DNA of 64,000 bases, from NCBI GenBank assembly GCA_013420905.1, contig JAAXNY010000004.1, positions 3,596,001-3,660,000 on the forward strand. The letters are read 5' to 3'. The stretch is from Collybia mongolica. Taxonomy: Eukaryota > Basidiomycota > Agaricomycetes > Agaricales > Clitocybaceae. The notes below the pieces were generated by a model, which made no database searches, was not told the DNA's origin, and saw only the letters and a program-made list of their open reading frames with translations. The position numbers and the translations under genes are program-made. Shown piece by piece: positions 21,308-32,257 of the stretch (position 1 is its first letter; each line of letters opens with the position of its first letter).

Positions 21308-22583
21308 ATGAGCGCAAACCAATATACAGTCCCTCCACCATCCTACGGCTCAGCGGCTCCTGCAACTAAGCCCAATAACAACTACTTTGAGGAGAGGGAG
21401 GCGCAAGAGCCTTTATTAGGCAGCTCCAGCCGCGGTGCTGGCGGATACTACGATCAGCCTGCTCAGGGCGACCTTCCTGATGATTTCAAGGTATGTATAC
21501 ATCTGGATATATATCGATTTTCGACTGATTATATCTCTATCCTTGTTGCGATATAGTATGGCACGACCGTGTCAGACAGCTCACCGGAAATTCGAAACGC
21601 CTTCATCCGCAAAGTCTACACTATTCTTCGTAAGCAACTTATCATTGTTACTGGGACTCTGATTAACTACTGTCCATCAGTCTGCCAAATTGTAATGTCG
21701 ACTATTCTGCCAGATCTGTATATAACCCTGACGTTCTGTGCAGCTTGCAACATGTATCGTAGGTGGAATTGTCTCTCAGTCGCCTTCAACAGTGTTCTGG
21801 GTTCAAACACAGTACGTCATTGTATCTTTGGAGTTTGGTACCTCGTATTCAGTGAAGTTTTAGCACCTGGGCCTTCTATGTACCCCTTTTCGGAACTCTG
21901 ATCAATCTTGGTGTTCTCTACTGGAAGCGCCACAGCCACCCTCTGAACTTTGTCTTATTGACGACCTTCACGGTCATGGAGGCATTTACACTTGGAGTTG
22001 TCATCGCGTTCTACGACAACGTCATCGTCATGCAGGCACTGTGAGTTCCAAGTTTTTGCACATTTGTTTTGTCCTGACGCCATGTACTAGACTCATCACC
22101 TTAGGCGTATTCATCGGGCTCACGTTGTTTACTTTCCAATCGAAGGTAGCGATATGCTTCCTTCGCAACCCAAATTCTCACTCAGGTTTTCACTAGTATG
22201 ACTTTTCAGGAATGGGTCCATTCTTATTCGGTGCTTTGATTGCTTTGTGCATGACCGGGCTGGTCGGGATCTTCATACCATTTGGCAAGACGATGGACCT
22301 CATCTTTGCCATCGGGGGCTGTCTCCTTTTCAGTGGTTACATCGTCTACGACACATATATTATCAATGCCAAACTTTCGCCCGACGAGTTCATCATGGGC
22401 GCTATCAGTCTTTACCTCGAGTACGTTAACTTGTCTCGGATGAGTATTCATTTACTAAACTCTTTTTTTTCAGTTTCATCAATCTTTGTATGCACTCTTG
22501 GTTCTGTATATCAGGTCGTACATACTGACATTTGCCTAGTCATCAACATCCTCCGTCTTCTTAACAACATCGAGGACCGCTAA
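21308..22583 (+). CDS. BXI1: Bax inhibitor-1 / TMBIM family membrane protein
   Basis: Nine exons (21308-21490, 21557-21629, 21681-21691, 21744-21811, 21864-22040, 22091-22145, 22197-22420, 22474-22487, 22540-22583) give 282 residues. After a cytosolic Pro/Tyr-rich tail, seven hydrophobic segments follow the TMBIM pattern: RKVYTILLCQIL, WAFYVPLFGTL, LLTTFTVMEAFTLGV, LLITLGVFIGLTLFTF, MGPFLFGALIAL, the family signature GGCLLFSGYIVYDTYIINA, and FINLFINILRLL. The conserved C-terminal Asp pair region (YDTY, LSPDE) belongs to the pH-sensing Ca2+ leak site known from bacterial and human homologues. Yeast Bxi1/Ybh3 acts at ER, vacuole or mitochondria in stress-induced death. Exons 3 and 8 are only 11 and 14 bases. 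Start chosen at MSANQY rather than the ATG 21 bases upstream. Confidence 0.92.
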
Positions 22584-23015
22584 GCTGTTATTGGCCTACG
22601 TTGCCAGATTTAGTTATGGAAGGGTGGTCGGATTGAGATCTAATATGTTCTAGTTTGTATATTATGATATGATGGTTACCTTGCACTGTGTAATGTTCCT
22701 GTCTTCTCTGCCGTGAAATTACAGTAGGATAAGAACATAAAGAATATCTGTATTGTATGTGCTCGAGCGGGCATTGGCCACCCTTCGATGTGGGCCTTGG
22801 GGCCACAAGGGGACAAGGATATGATGTACGATGTATGACTACAGCATGTCGGTTGAGTGGGAGCAGCTCATTCGTCCGGATCGATCTGGTCGACAAAGCT
22901 TAATGGATTCCAGTCTTGGGTGAACCCTCAGGAAATGAACAACCTTGTAGGTGGTGGTTACAATGGTTGGCAGTTGATTCGAGGCTTAGTACGGGGACAC
23001 CATACAACGTGAAGC
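22584..23015. other. convergent intergenic region
   Basis: 432 bases between the 3' ends of the Bax-inhibitor and methyltransferase genes; nothing beyond expected terminator sequence was seen. Confidence 0.4.
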
Positions 23016-24786
23016 TTAAGCAGGAAGGTCCTTCGCTTTGAATAGGTAATGACCAAGGCCCCATCTGATGTTTAGTGGTGGTTAATGTCAATCGATGGTA
23101 TTTGAAATGAGACAGCTTACTGCTGACCCCCATCCATGTTAAATAGTTCAGAACATGCCATGTAGAAGACCCGAAAGCTAGGGAATTTTGATGATCGGGA
23201 TGTTCACTAGTGGCCTGAAAGTGCTTACCGATTGAACGCTTTTGTCGCTTCTTCAGGAGATCTTCCTTTCACGATTGCATCTTTCCGTAGTTCGTCGAGG
23301 CCGTCTATTGTGAAGCAAAAATAATAAATGGAATGTCAATATTTTAGGGCAAGAATTATGCCTTTTCCATTTTTATCTTGAAGTTTGAGCCAGTCCTCGA
23401 GCGTACGAGAGTAATGAGTACCAGGAAGATACCAACTTCGAACGAGAGTCAAGTCTGCCTGGAAGTAGAGCTGGAGTAGGCATTCATTAGGTATACCTAT
23501 TCAATGAGAAATGATATAGAAATTACGGACGAAAAGGTCATGCGATGGCATTGTCCCCCCTGTAATATTAACCCGCAATTAATTTAAAGATATCTTGGAT
23601 GTGGTTGGGGAGAATATACCGGAGAAAAAATTCTTCGCCATCCAACCATCACCTTCTTCGAAGTGATAGGGTGTTGTGCGATGGCAGAAGATATGGATGA
23701 AAAGTAGAGAGTTCCCATCCTCTCCGGCCTCGTCTCCACTAGTATCCTTCGAATCGGGGCGAAGCCAGGTGGAAACCTTCTTGAACAGGGCCCGATAATT
23801 TTTCATGTGCTCGAACATCTGATACAGGGGCGCATATAAGATTCGTGTGAGTCTCAAGGACCCAAATGATTGGACTTGCTTCAATGGATAATATTCTGTC
23901 AAAACTGTGGTCGATAATTAGGGGCTGTTCTGGATGGATGAAATACTGCTTACCGTTTCGTGCTAGAAAAGTCATGGTTGTTTACGTCGGCAGTGATAAT
24001 CTACGTCATACAGTTAAATAGATGCTACTGTTTACAGGAAACAAATTTATACCTCCAGGTTGGTTAATCCCCGTGCCTTTGCAGCTCCATCAATATAGGT
24101 CTTTTGAGTTGCAGAATTGGAGAGACCAGTTATCCTCGAGTTTGGGTATTTCTAGACATAAGATCAGTAACCCGGTTCAAACAGAACTCAAACAGAACTG
24201 TTACTTGAGCAAGAAACAATGAAAGACTTCCCCAGCCTATGTATTGCATAAGAAGGAGTCCTGCCTGTTCATACCTTAAGACTCACCACAGCCTAAGTCC
24301 AGGATGTCCAGCCCATCTCTTAACAAGGCCTTCCTGCAGTAGCTTTCCAACATCAGGGTTTCCGCTTCCGCCAGAGTTTCTCGTCCGGTTGGATATAAGC
24401 ATGAGGAGTATTTTCCGTACGGGCCCAAGGTAGATAGAATAAAGTTTGTCGGCACCTGCGCCATGATGTTAGGGGGTTAATGCATCCCGGGTGAAGTACT
24501 CTTTACCTCGTAATGTTGTTCGTTGGCCTTTTCGGGCACTTCCGCAATTGTGGTCCTTGCACGGACGTCCTCGATCCATTTCATTTTAGCCGCATGGTTG
24601 GCCTCAAGAGACCCGTTGTCTATTTCATGTAGCCTTTGGCGTAAGAGTGCACGGATGACCCATCGTACGATGAAATCTGGTACAAGGCCCTAGTGAGGTT
24701 AGATTATTATGGGTTGTTGGAGTGGTGGGAGCGCCTACTTTGTCCAACAAATCATAGCCAGCTTCTAGGACAGACTCGAGTGCCAT
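23016..24786 (-). CDS. SAM-dependent methyltransferase, cyclopropane-fatty-acid-synthase / coclaurine N-methyltransferase-like
   Basis: Thirteen exons give 373 residues in one open frame: 24739-24786, 24507-24689, 24287-24455, 24205-24236, 24053-24151, 23954-24000, 23880-23904, 23620-23818, 23531-23559, 23362-23470, 23229-23304, 23121-23177, 23016-23064. The SAM site is LDILDLGCGWGSLSLFLA, rebuilt across introns; GLSNSATQKTYI, RILSIE|MFEHMKNYRALF and FCHRTTPYHFEE follow the CMAS/CFA fold. Upstream sit FILSTLGPYGKYSSCLYPTG and the family's LAEAE helix. Related enzymes methylate lipid double bonds or small amines; the fungal branch is usually annotated as coclaurine N-methyltransferase-like without a proven substrate. 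Introns after SIE and after KNGK begin with GC rather than GT. It diverges from MDM31. Confidence 0.88.
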
Positions 24787-25229
24787 GGTGATTCAGAGTA
24801 AGAGGGGAGTTACCGTCGACTGCCATGGCACGGATATCTAGCTTCTCGGACTTCTCGAAGTTCGGATGTGACCAATTGTTGGCGGACCACCCGAACAATC
24901 ACGATCAGTCACATCAGCTGCCGTGATTTAAAATTATACATTACTTAACTGCGTCCTATACCTTTGAGATGACGCGTCAAGCTGACTATAAAAGTAGGCA
25001 CGACGAAATACTATTGTTGATATGTTTGAGCAAAATATCTGGAAAGCACGATAGCTTATTATCACCTCCAGCTGAGCGGCGCAGAACGATCAAGTTGCTT
25101 AATATTACATAATATTGAACGATTAATCAGGGACGTCATTTTTTTGCATGACGTGCATCGGGCACGGGCTGAATTTGGATTTTGTTCCCTGGCCGCAACC
25201 TGTCCGTCTGATTTTCTTTTTCGACAAAC
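24787..25229. promoter_or_regulatory. divergent promoter region
   Basis: 443 bases between the start codons of the methyltransferase (leftward) and MDM31 (rightward). No TATA box or known operator was recognised. Confidence 0.35.
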
Positions 25230-27824
25230 ATGGCGTTCTGCCTGCTCTCCAAAGCTGCTATGGGGGCAACTCTGCGCCCTCTCGGAACAGGTGCCGTCCT
25301 CGAGCGCTACAGCGTCATCAGGAATTTCTTTCGGCAGCAACAACAGCCCCCACGGACCAAACAGGCGGGAACTTTTCATGAACGACATCCAGTGGCCCGC
25401 CGTCCGAGGAACGTCAACATTGGACTTCGTGCCACCGTATTTACAACTTTTAACGCAGACAGGCGGCTGGGCGGTTCACGGTGCTTTCACGCAACATTGC
25501 TGAGAAAGTCTGAGCCAATCGTGGGTAAACCTCCTGAGAGAGACAAGCAGATGGCAAGCGAGAATAGGACACGTTCTGTAGAAGAGGCTGCACAGGAAGA
25601 GAACGTAAAAACCCTATCTTCCCAACCGGCTCACAACCTTGACAATCACTCAAAATTCTTCCAACGCTTGGCCATGTCGTTGCCTCACCCTCACAGACCT
25701 ACACGAGATGACCTGTTGAACGTTGCTACGGGATTCTGGCAACGCACGAGAATACGATTCAAATGGTTTACCATCAAATCCTTTCGCAAGTTTGATGCCG
25801 ACGACATTTCAGCCTTCGTGACTTGGTTCCTCATGAGTCAGACTATCTGGATTTTGGTTGGGACGTGAGTCATACACTTGTTTCCACAAGCAACTCAAGT
25901 TGATGGGCGACTCATATACAGGACCACATTCTTTTCGGTCATCTTTGCGATTATTAATAGTCTTAGGCTCCAAAGTAAGTCGATTCCAACAACTATGGAC
26001 CATAAACTAAAGCTTGACAGACTATGTCGCGCGCGCCATTAGCGATTATTTGACATCTGAAACCGGTGTTATTATCATTTTTGAGTCGGCTATCGTCCCC
26101 AAGTGGAAAGACTCCCGCATATCCTTCAAAAATGTATATGTGTCCCGTCGTCCGTCAGTAAAGGTTCCCACGCCCATACGAAGAGATCACCACACAGCCG
26201 TTGGATACGACGTTAGTAATCACCCCTCCTATCACCACGTTGGAGAGGAGGATGACGAAAGCCATATTATCTCCAAAGTTGAAGAGGATCTTGACTGGAA
26301 CTTATCATTATTTGATTTGAATATCGATTCTGTGGACGTCACATTATCTTTGTGGAGGTGGCTGGATGGGAAAGGTTTAGTTGAAGACGCAGTGGTCAAG
26401 GGTGTTCGAGGTAGCTTAGGTATGCTGGTTGCCTGACTTCGATCATCTTACTGACCGCGAGATTTCTAGACCGGCGATCAGTATACTGGGATCCAGAAAA
26501 CCCCCTTGACCCTGCCCTTTTTCGTCATGAATCCTTCCCTGGAGACTTTGAACTAGAATCGCTTCAGCTTGAAGACGTTTTAATCACTGTTCACCAACCC
26601 GATGGTTTCCGACCCTATACTGCGTCGATATTCCGCGCAGAGATCAAACAGTTCCGGAAACGCTGGCTCTTTTACGATTTCCTGTGCGCAGAAAACATTG
26701 TCGGCCAATTCGATAACTGTTTATTCAGTTTGCACAAGCCCCAGAGCATCGGACGGACAACGGAGAAGGATTTAAAAGATGGTGATTGGGCTAGGATGGT
26801 TTGTCGCTCTATCTAATCTAACCGCCTCATGAACAGAAACTAACAGATAACATCTAGTCGCGTATCCGGATTGACGGTGTTAACATTGATCACTTGCAAG
26901 GCTCTACAACAATGGAAGGACCGATCTCCTGGATTACCTCAGGCAAAGTCGACGCGGTCCTCGACATCAAGTTTCCTCGAGACCCCCACGACGATCTCCC
27001 GTTCAACGCCATCCTTGGGGAAATTGCAGACGCCATATCCACATCCCTGGCGACCAACACTGACCCTACTCTCGAACGTATCCCGGGTCAGCGGGAACTA
27101 GCCAAACCGGCCCTCAGTGCGCCACAGGGCGCGGAAGAGGAAAATACGGAAGACACGCTGAAGGTCATAATTGATATCGACTTGAGGTTCAGGGATTTGA
27201 AAGCGGCTGTTCCAATATTCACGAATGATTTATCGTATGTGAATAATGCGCTGATCAGACCCATTGTTGCATTCATGAAGTGAGTGACATTACGTCTTAA
27301 CTATTGATTCACGATTGACAATGTTGCTCGCCAGCGCCAATCGAACGCTTGTACCTATTCATTGCCGTGTCGTGAAGGATTTATCTGATTTTGATGGATC
27401 GTGGACGGTGCGTACACATTCAACCTTGTCTTGTCATATACCCATCACCACTTAATCATGCAGATGTGGGAAAGTACGCTAAGAATTTCTTTTAATACTT
27501 TTGACCTGTGACTCACAAACAAATGCGTTTCAGCTGGTATGATGGATGAAATATCTCTCAAGGTGTGTACTAGACCATGCTCGGTGTCTTCCTTGGCTAA
27601 GCAACTACGATCAGATCTACGATGCCCTGGCATACCACGTCTCCCAGTCGACCATGAACCGACAGCGTATGAAGACTGTTAGTTTGTGGAGCCTACAAAT
27701 GACTGCCAACGCGGTTCTGGCAGCCCTTCGTAACGTGGTTGATCCTGTATCCCTTCATTTCAAGGAGGCGTACCTGAATGGTCAGTCTGCACTCGATGCA
27801 GCGCAGCTTGAACTCATCCTCTGA
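25230..27824 (+). CDS. MDM31: mitochondrial inner-membrane organising protein Mdm31/Mdm32 family
   Basis: Nine exons (25230-25864, 25922-25974, 26021-26419, 26470-26798, 26858-27279, 27335-27407, 27464-27473, 27534-27562, 27615-27824) give 719 residues. The first about 70 residues are Arg/Ser-rich without acids, a mitochondrial presequence. Then come FRKFDADDISAFVTWFLMSQ and a membrane segment (TIWILVGTTTFFSVIFAI), NYVARAISDYLTSETGV, FESAIVPKWKDSRISFKNV, DLNIDSVDVTLSLWRWLDGKGL, and the C-terminal hydrophobic stretch SLWSLQMTANAVLAALRNVV. These match Mdm31/Mdm32, inner-membrane proteins of yeast needed for mitochondrial shape, mtDNA inheritance and cardiolipin homeostasis. One exon has just 10 bases (27464-27473). 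Confidence 0.92.
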
Positions 27825-27975
27825 AACTATATTACTCCATAAACATTATCGGCGGCCTGATTCTTTCGCTGGTATAAATCAAGATGGGTGTAGCATCTTG
27901 AAATACATTATGGACAGATATATCATTCAAATGGGGAGCCTTCCTTGTAATACCCAAGTGGCATCTACTTCCCCA

Positions 27976-28777
27976 TCAGCAGTTTCTGCTCGCGGGTGGT
28001 GACAATTGCGCAAAACCTAGGAGAGATGTGGTGGTCAGCCACCGCAGGGAGGCTGTGGCACGGAGTACTTGCATATCGGCAAGGGCTAAGAAGCGACAGT
28101 ACAAGCACGCTTTGGGGTTGTAGCAGGCACAGGCTTGCCGTTGTGTTACGGGAGGCGTAATTATGGGTGTGGGTGCTACTGTAAGCGACATCGGATTGGT
28201 CGTGCCAACTGGACCTAATACAGATCCTGCCCCTTGCGTCGACGTCGAGGCTGGTGTCGGATTAATGCGGAGTGCACGGGGCTCGGTGGGAATATTTCTT
28301 GGACGAGACCTATCTGCTATCCCGGTCAGGACCTTGCTTTCTACCTTGGATTTTTCAATACGACCCGAAAGAACTTTAATGCTTTGTTTCGGGTTGCTTG
28401 GCTGGAGCGATTGCGAGGATTTTGATACATCAAAATCTTTATCAGTGCTTGATATGTCTCCTGTCGAGGGTATTGTCGACGGGAGTCTCGAGGAAGAAGA
28501 TACAACAGATTCTGATTTCCCTGGAGTTGAATTGTCCAACGAAGTGAAGCAAGCAAGCGTCCGACGGGCTTCTCGTTGCTTCTTCACATATTCTTTAAGA
28601 CGTGGTTTGATGACTATCTTGCTCCGGGATGCGTCACTAACGGCAAGGTATTAGCGAGTCGTCAGTATATAAGGAGACATACTGAAGATCGGGCATATTC
28701 AGCGCAGGTGCCACAGAATTCACATCTGCCGCTGCTGTGTACGTCGAAGGCCCGATAGTCATAGTTTCCATCATCAT
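27976..28777 (-). CDS. small protein of unknown function
   Basis: Two exons (28683-28777, 27976-28636) give about 251 residues: an N-terminal METMTIGPSTYTAAADV stretch, a basic helix (KIVIKPRLKEYVKKQREARR), then a Ser/Pro/Thr-rich region and a C-terminal cysteine cluster (CACYNPKACLYCR). The splice joins GT...AG at 28682/28637 and keeps the frame. The Cys cluster and the long open antisense frame in the same place (28163-28654) both weaken confidence in the exact model. I do not recognise a family. The 3' end lies 152 bases from the converging end of MDM31. Confidence 0.45.
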
Positions 28778-30079
28778 GGTCGAGATCGTTCCCGTAGTTT
28801 AGAACAGCGCGTTCGATCAGGATGGTTGTGTTTAACTGGTCGAGGACGGACGCTTCTCATATAAGTACATATGCCATGCGGACCAGTACTCCAACACGCA
28901 ACTTCGCGGATCACGCGGTGCGTGACTGACCGCGTTTGATTGGAGCGTTGCGGCACTAGCCCAAATCCAGTTCCCTGCGACCACTTAGCCATATGTTTTC
29001 CACAGTAGTCAGAACGCGGATATGCAGTCTTCAAGACAATGGCTTATCCGATCCTTCGAATTCCCAAGAGATGGTGACAGAGAAGAAGGCCACGATTCGC
29101 CCAGACTCGTTATCTAAATTTCCCAATCCAAGCTGCCTTTTCCTGCCCTGGAACGTGGGACCCTTTAAAACCTACTAAAGCCCAAAAGTCATGCTGCACA
29201 TCCACGTTTAGGCCATGCCTCGAGAGTCGAGGCTCTTCTTCATCTTGTCCGATCCTAGGTCACGATTCATTGGTCCCTACTTAGATGCATGTACTGTGGA
29301 ATGCCCTTTTTCTAACTTCTTAATCAAGACCATGCTGCGATTGTCATTGCGAATTGACCATCGCATTGTGGATACCCGATGCGACCTGATCTGGATGAAT
29401 TGAACCCCAACACCATGAACAACCTTCTTCGAATTTCATACCGACCTAGTCGCCACCGACAATACCCAAAGCACCGATTCCTCAGCACGGTCATGAGGCA
29501 TGGGTTACTCACACATCAGTATGACGTTTAGTAGGAATAGCTGGGAATTATCGGTACCGCGGATGCATGTATATATGAGCCTTTGTTCATATGCAGTAAT
29601 GCAAGATTCATCGCATACGCCGTCAATGATACCACAAGTATCTCAACGAACGAATGGACATATACGGGCGAAGTCAGGGAAAGTGAGGAGTGTCCTGAGA
29701 TCATTTCCCGGTATTCTATACACCGATCCTTGAGATGATCTCCAGCCATCTGCATAACCTCATATAATGATGGTAGATCTGGATGGAGTGCGGTCTGCAA
29801 AATTCCGCATGAATTTACGAGGCTGTTTTTGATGTCGAAGATACTGAACTGGCGCCAATAATGCCTTAGCACACACATAGTATCTCTATCTCATCAAATG
29901 CATTAGTGATTAACATACAGTAAACCCATAATATGGATGTTTGAGCAGAAAATCAAGCTTGAGGTGAACCAAACCAACAATTCTGTCTTTAGATAGAATG
30001 ACACATCATAATCGTCGTGATGCCGATAAACAAGGGTATAATTAGACTCCTCGAGGAGCCGATAACCAGCGACGGCTTA
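28778..30079. other. 1.3-kb stretch with no supported gene
   Basis: Short open frames only; the longest (29528-29878, minus, 116 codons) has no recognisable domain and no connecting exons. It may carry decayed sequence or regulatory DNA for the small gene on the left. Confidence 0.35.
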
Positions 30080-31137
30080 TTACTTGATGGTCACAGTCAA
30101 CAGTTTAACGATGCCGTCTTGAGCGATACCTGCGTGCGTTGCATTAATACTCCCTTGAGTTGGAAAGAGGAAACAATGAACCGTGGTTAACGCCCTCGGA
30201 ACCGGGCTGTAAGAGCTCAGTGATGTCTCGAACAGTAGTCTCATAGGTCTTGGCGAGGAATTTCCTAGTTCCTACGGCAGACGCCACAAGTCTGTCTCTA
30301 AAGGAAGAGAGTGAGAAGAGAGCGAGTTGCTTTGGGGAGAAAAGCCTGTATAGAATGGTATACTTACCGGCCGATGTTGTAGCCATCGGGAACGATCATG
30401 TGATGCTTTGAAAGATCCTACATCAAGGGAATCAGACGGATTTGCCATTGTCGGGGTAGTGGATGTACCTCTTCCTGGGAGACACTAAACAGGATTACTT
30501 AAGATGGATTGGCAGAGGCGACGGAGCGAAGAGAATGCTTACGCTAGAAACAAGGCGCCACTATTCGCATCGGGCCCATCTTGGCGGAATGTCCTGGTAG
30601 ATCTATATGTAGCCGCCCTTGGAAGAGTCCAGTGTCACGTACCGCAGGTGGTTTCCCCCAAGCAGGCTCTCGAAGCATGTACCAAGTACAGGAACATTGA
30701 AATGCTCCCTTAAGACCTCCTATACAGCGCGTCAGGAATTATCTTTTGGTTTACACGTAGGCATACGACTTCACCCGTTCGTCAACCCATCCGTGCCCAT
30801 CTCCTAGGTTTGCTTGTTGCTTGCCGCCACCATGCTGGCCAAAGCATTCCCTCGACCTAATCCTGCTTGTAAATATGGATGAAGGGGTTGAGATGAAAAG
30901 GGCTTACAGGCCAATAGCGCGCGCATAATTGAGGAAACCGGCAGGTGTGAGAACCTCTGGAGAGCTCAGCCCAGAGATGATTACGTTCAGAGGCTCGCCC
31001 GCATCAGCAGAATGGTTAAGTAGGGAGCCACCACCGTCTCTCGGGTCATAGAAATCAACGGCGCGCTTGGTAACGCCTGTTGCTGGTGCTGAGATGGCGC
31101 CCAAGACAAGAACAGCCACGAAAGCGGAGAAATGCAT
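30080..31137 (-). CDS. secreted protein of unknown function, conserved in mushrooms
   Basis: Eight exons (30908-31137, 30775-30862, 30643-30719, 30543-30602, 30469-30484, 30368-30417, 30182-30297, 30080-30129) give 228 residues. Signal peptide at residues 1-19 (FVAVLVLGAISAPATG) followed by a possible Lys-Arg processing site (TKR|A). Mature features are DPRDGGGSLLNHS, EPLNVIISGLSSPEVL, GFLNYARAIG, ANLGDGHGWVD, CFESLLGGNHLR, QDGPDANSGALFLA, HHMIVPDGYNIGRD and PGSEGVNHGIAQDGIVKLLTV. From memory this whole pattern recurs in secreted proteins across Agaricomycetes with no assigned activity; I give no function. The start at 31137 is preferred over an ATG 66 bases upstream because it begins the signal peptide and follows a TATA box by a normal distance. 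Confidence 0.75.
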
Positions 31138-31178
31138 AGTTTGCGGATGGCTGACGGGGAACAGAAGAAATATCCTGG

Positions 31179-31186
31179 TTATATAC
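31179..31186 (-). promoter_or_regulatory. TATA box of the secreted-protein gene
   Basis: GTATATAA on the minus strand, about 42-49 bases before the ATG at 31137. Confidence 0.5.
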
Positions 31187-32225
31187 TCGGCTGGTTTTAT
31201 CACTGCTGTGTAAAGGCAAATGTACGGATTCGTAGAGTGCGGTGCAGTTAGCCCTTCCTCGCTTCTTCAAAGGGCTTCTTGGTCGGGGCGCGACGAGCTT
31301 TGTCCTGCTGACTCTTGTTATGGAAGGCAGGTGATGGTTGCGCGGTGACATTTACGCCAAGATAATACATGTGTACGGATACCGACCTGTTCAAAGACTC
31401 TAAGCATGTGCTTGAGATGATAGAAGTCCTTCGGGGCCATGCCGACCTTCTAATAAATATGATCGACTATGCAGCCGAGACGAAAAAAGAGAAAGGAGAG
31501 ATATATAACTCATTCCTTAGAAAAAGATGCGTCTGACATGATGGAAGAATATTGATAACCATGATGGCCTCCTGAAAAACTTGGGGCCTGATGCAAATGA
31601 CTTGATATGGTCCAGTTGGCGCGAGTAAGTGAAGTGGCCAAATTAGGTAGGATGAGGGGAGATGAAGACCATTGTCAGGAGGGGTTGCAATTGTTGGTAA
31701 ATTAGTAGAGTTTAGTGCCTTTTCGGGTCCAAGTTTTTTCTTCCCGGATCCGTTCAGAGATTTTGTTGTGTATGGGACCTCCAACCTCCAAGTTCAGAAT
31801 ATCATGAATGGGCGTCCCGAAATTAGCCTCGTTATTGTTTATAATATTGACGCTTGTGGACATCATGAGGCGAAGTCGAGGCAAATTGGAAAAGGGTTGG
31901 CATTAAGGGAGGAACAAAGGGGCAGCGTAGTCTCAAATAGCCGAGACAACGTGAAGTGAAACTTGACCCTCTTCAGTTCAGTTTCGAAAACATATAAGTC
32001 GTCCTAATTCCTTTTCTTTTCCTTCATGTTCTACTAGTGGCCTCCTATTCCCACTCAACCTTCCTCGGCAACCCAGGCTTCAACCAGAATTAGTCTTTTG
32101 ATCTTATCGGATCATTGTCTCTGTTTGTGTCTTTCACACCCTCTAGCTTTTTTGAACGTCCTTCCTACTGACCGGCTGTTTTCTTTTTCATCTAGTCGAC
32201 TTCCAGCTAACGGGTTATCACCTTT
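31187..32225. other. divergent intergenic region and pyrimidine-rich leader
   Basis: About 1 kb with no supported gene. From about 31980 the plus strand becomes rich in CT (many ttcctt, ctcttc blocks), typical of a fungal core promoter and transcription start region for the large gene at 32258. Confidence 0.4.
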
Positions 32226-32250
32226 CCCCCCCCCCCCCCCCCCCCCCCCC
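32226..32250 (+). repeat. homopolymer of 25 C just before a start codon
   Basis: An uninterrupted run of 25 cytosines ends 7 bases before the ATG at 32258. The exact length is prone to replication slippage and to sequencing error. Confidence 0.85.
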
Positions 32251-32257
32251 AACTCAC

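Noticed and set aside
28163..28654. 163-codon plus-strand open frame opposite the small unknown gene
   Set aside because: It is antisense to a splice-consistent minus-strand model, and its acidic C-terminus mirrors the Ser/Pro-rich coding strand; no motif supports it.
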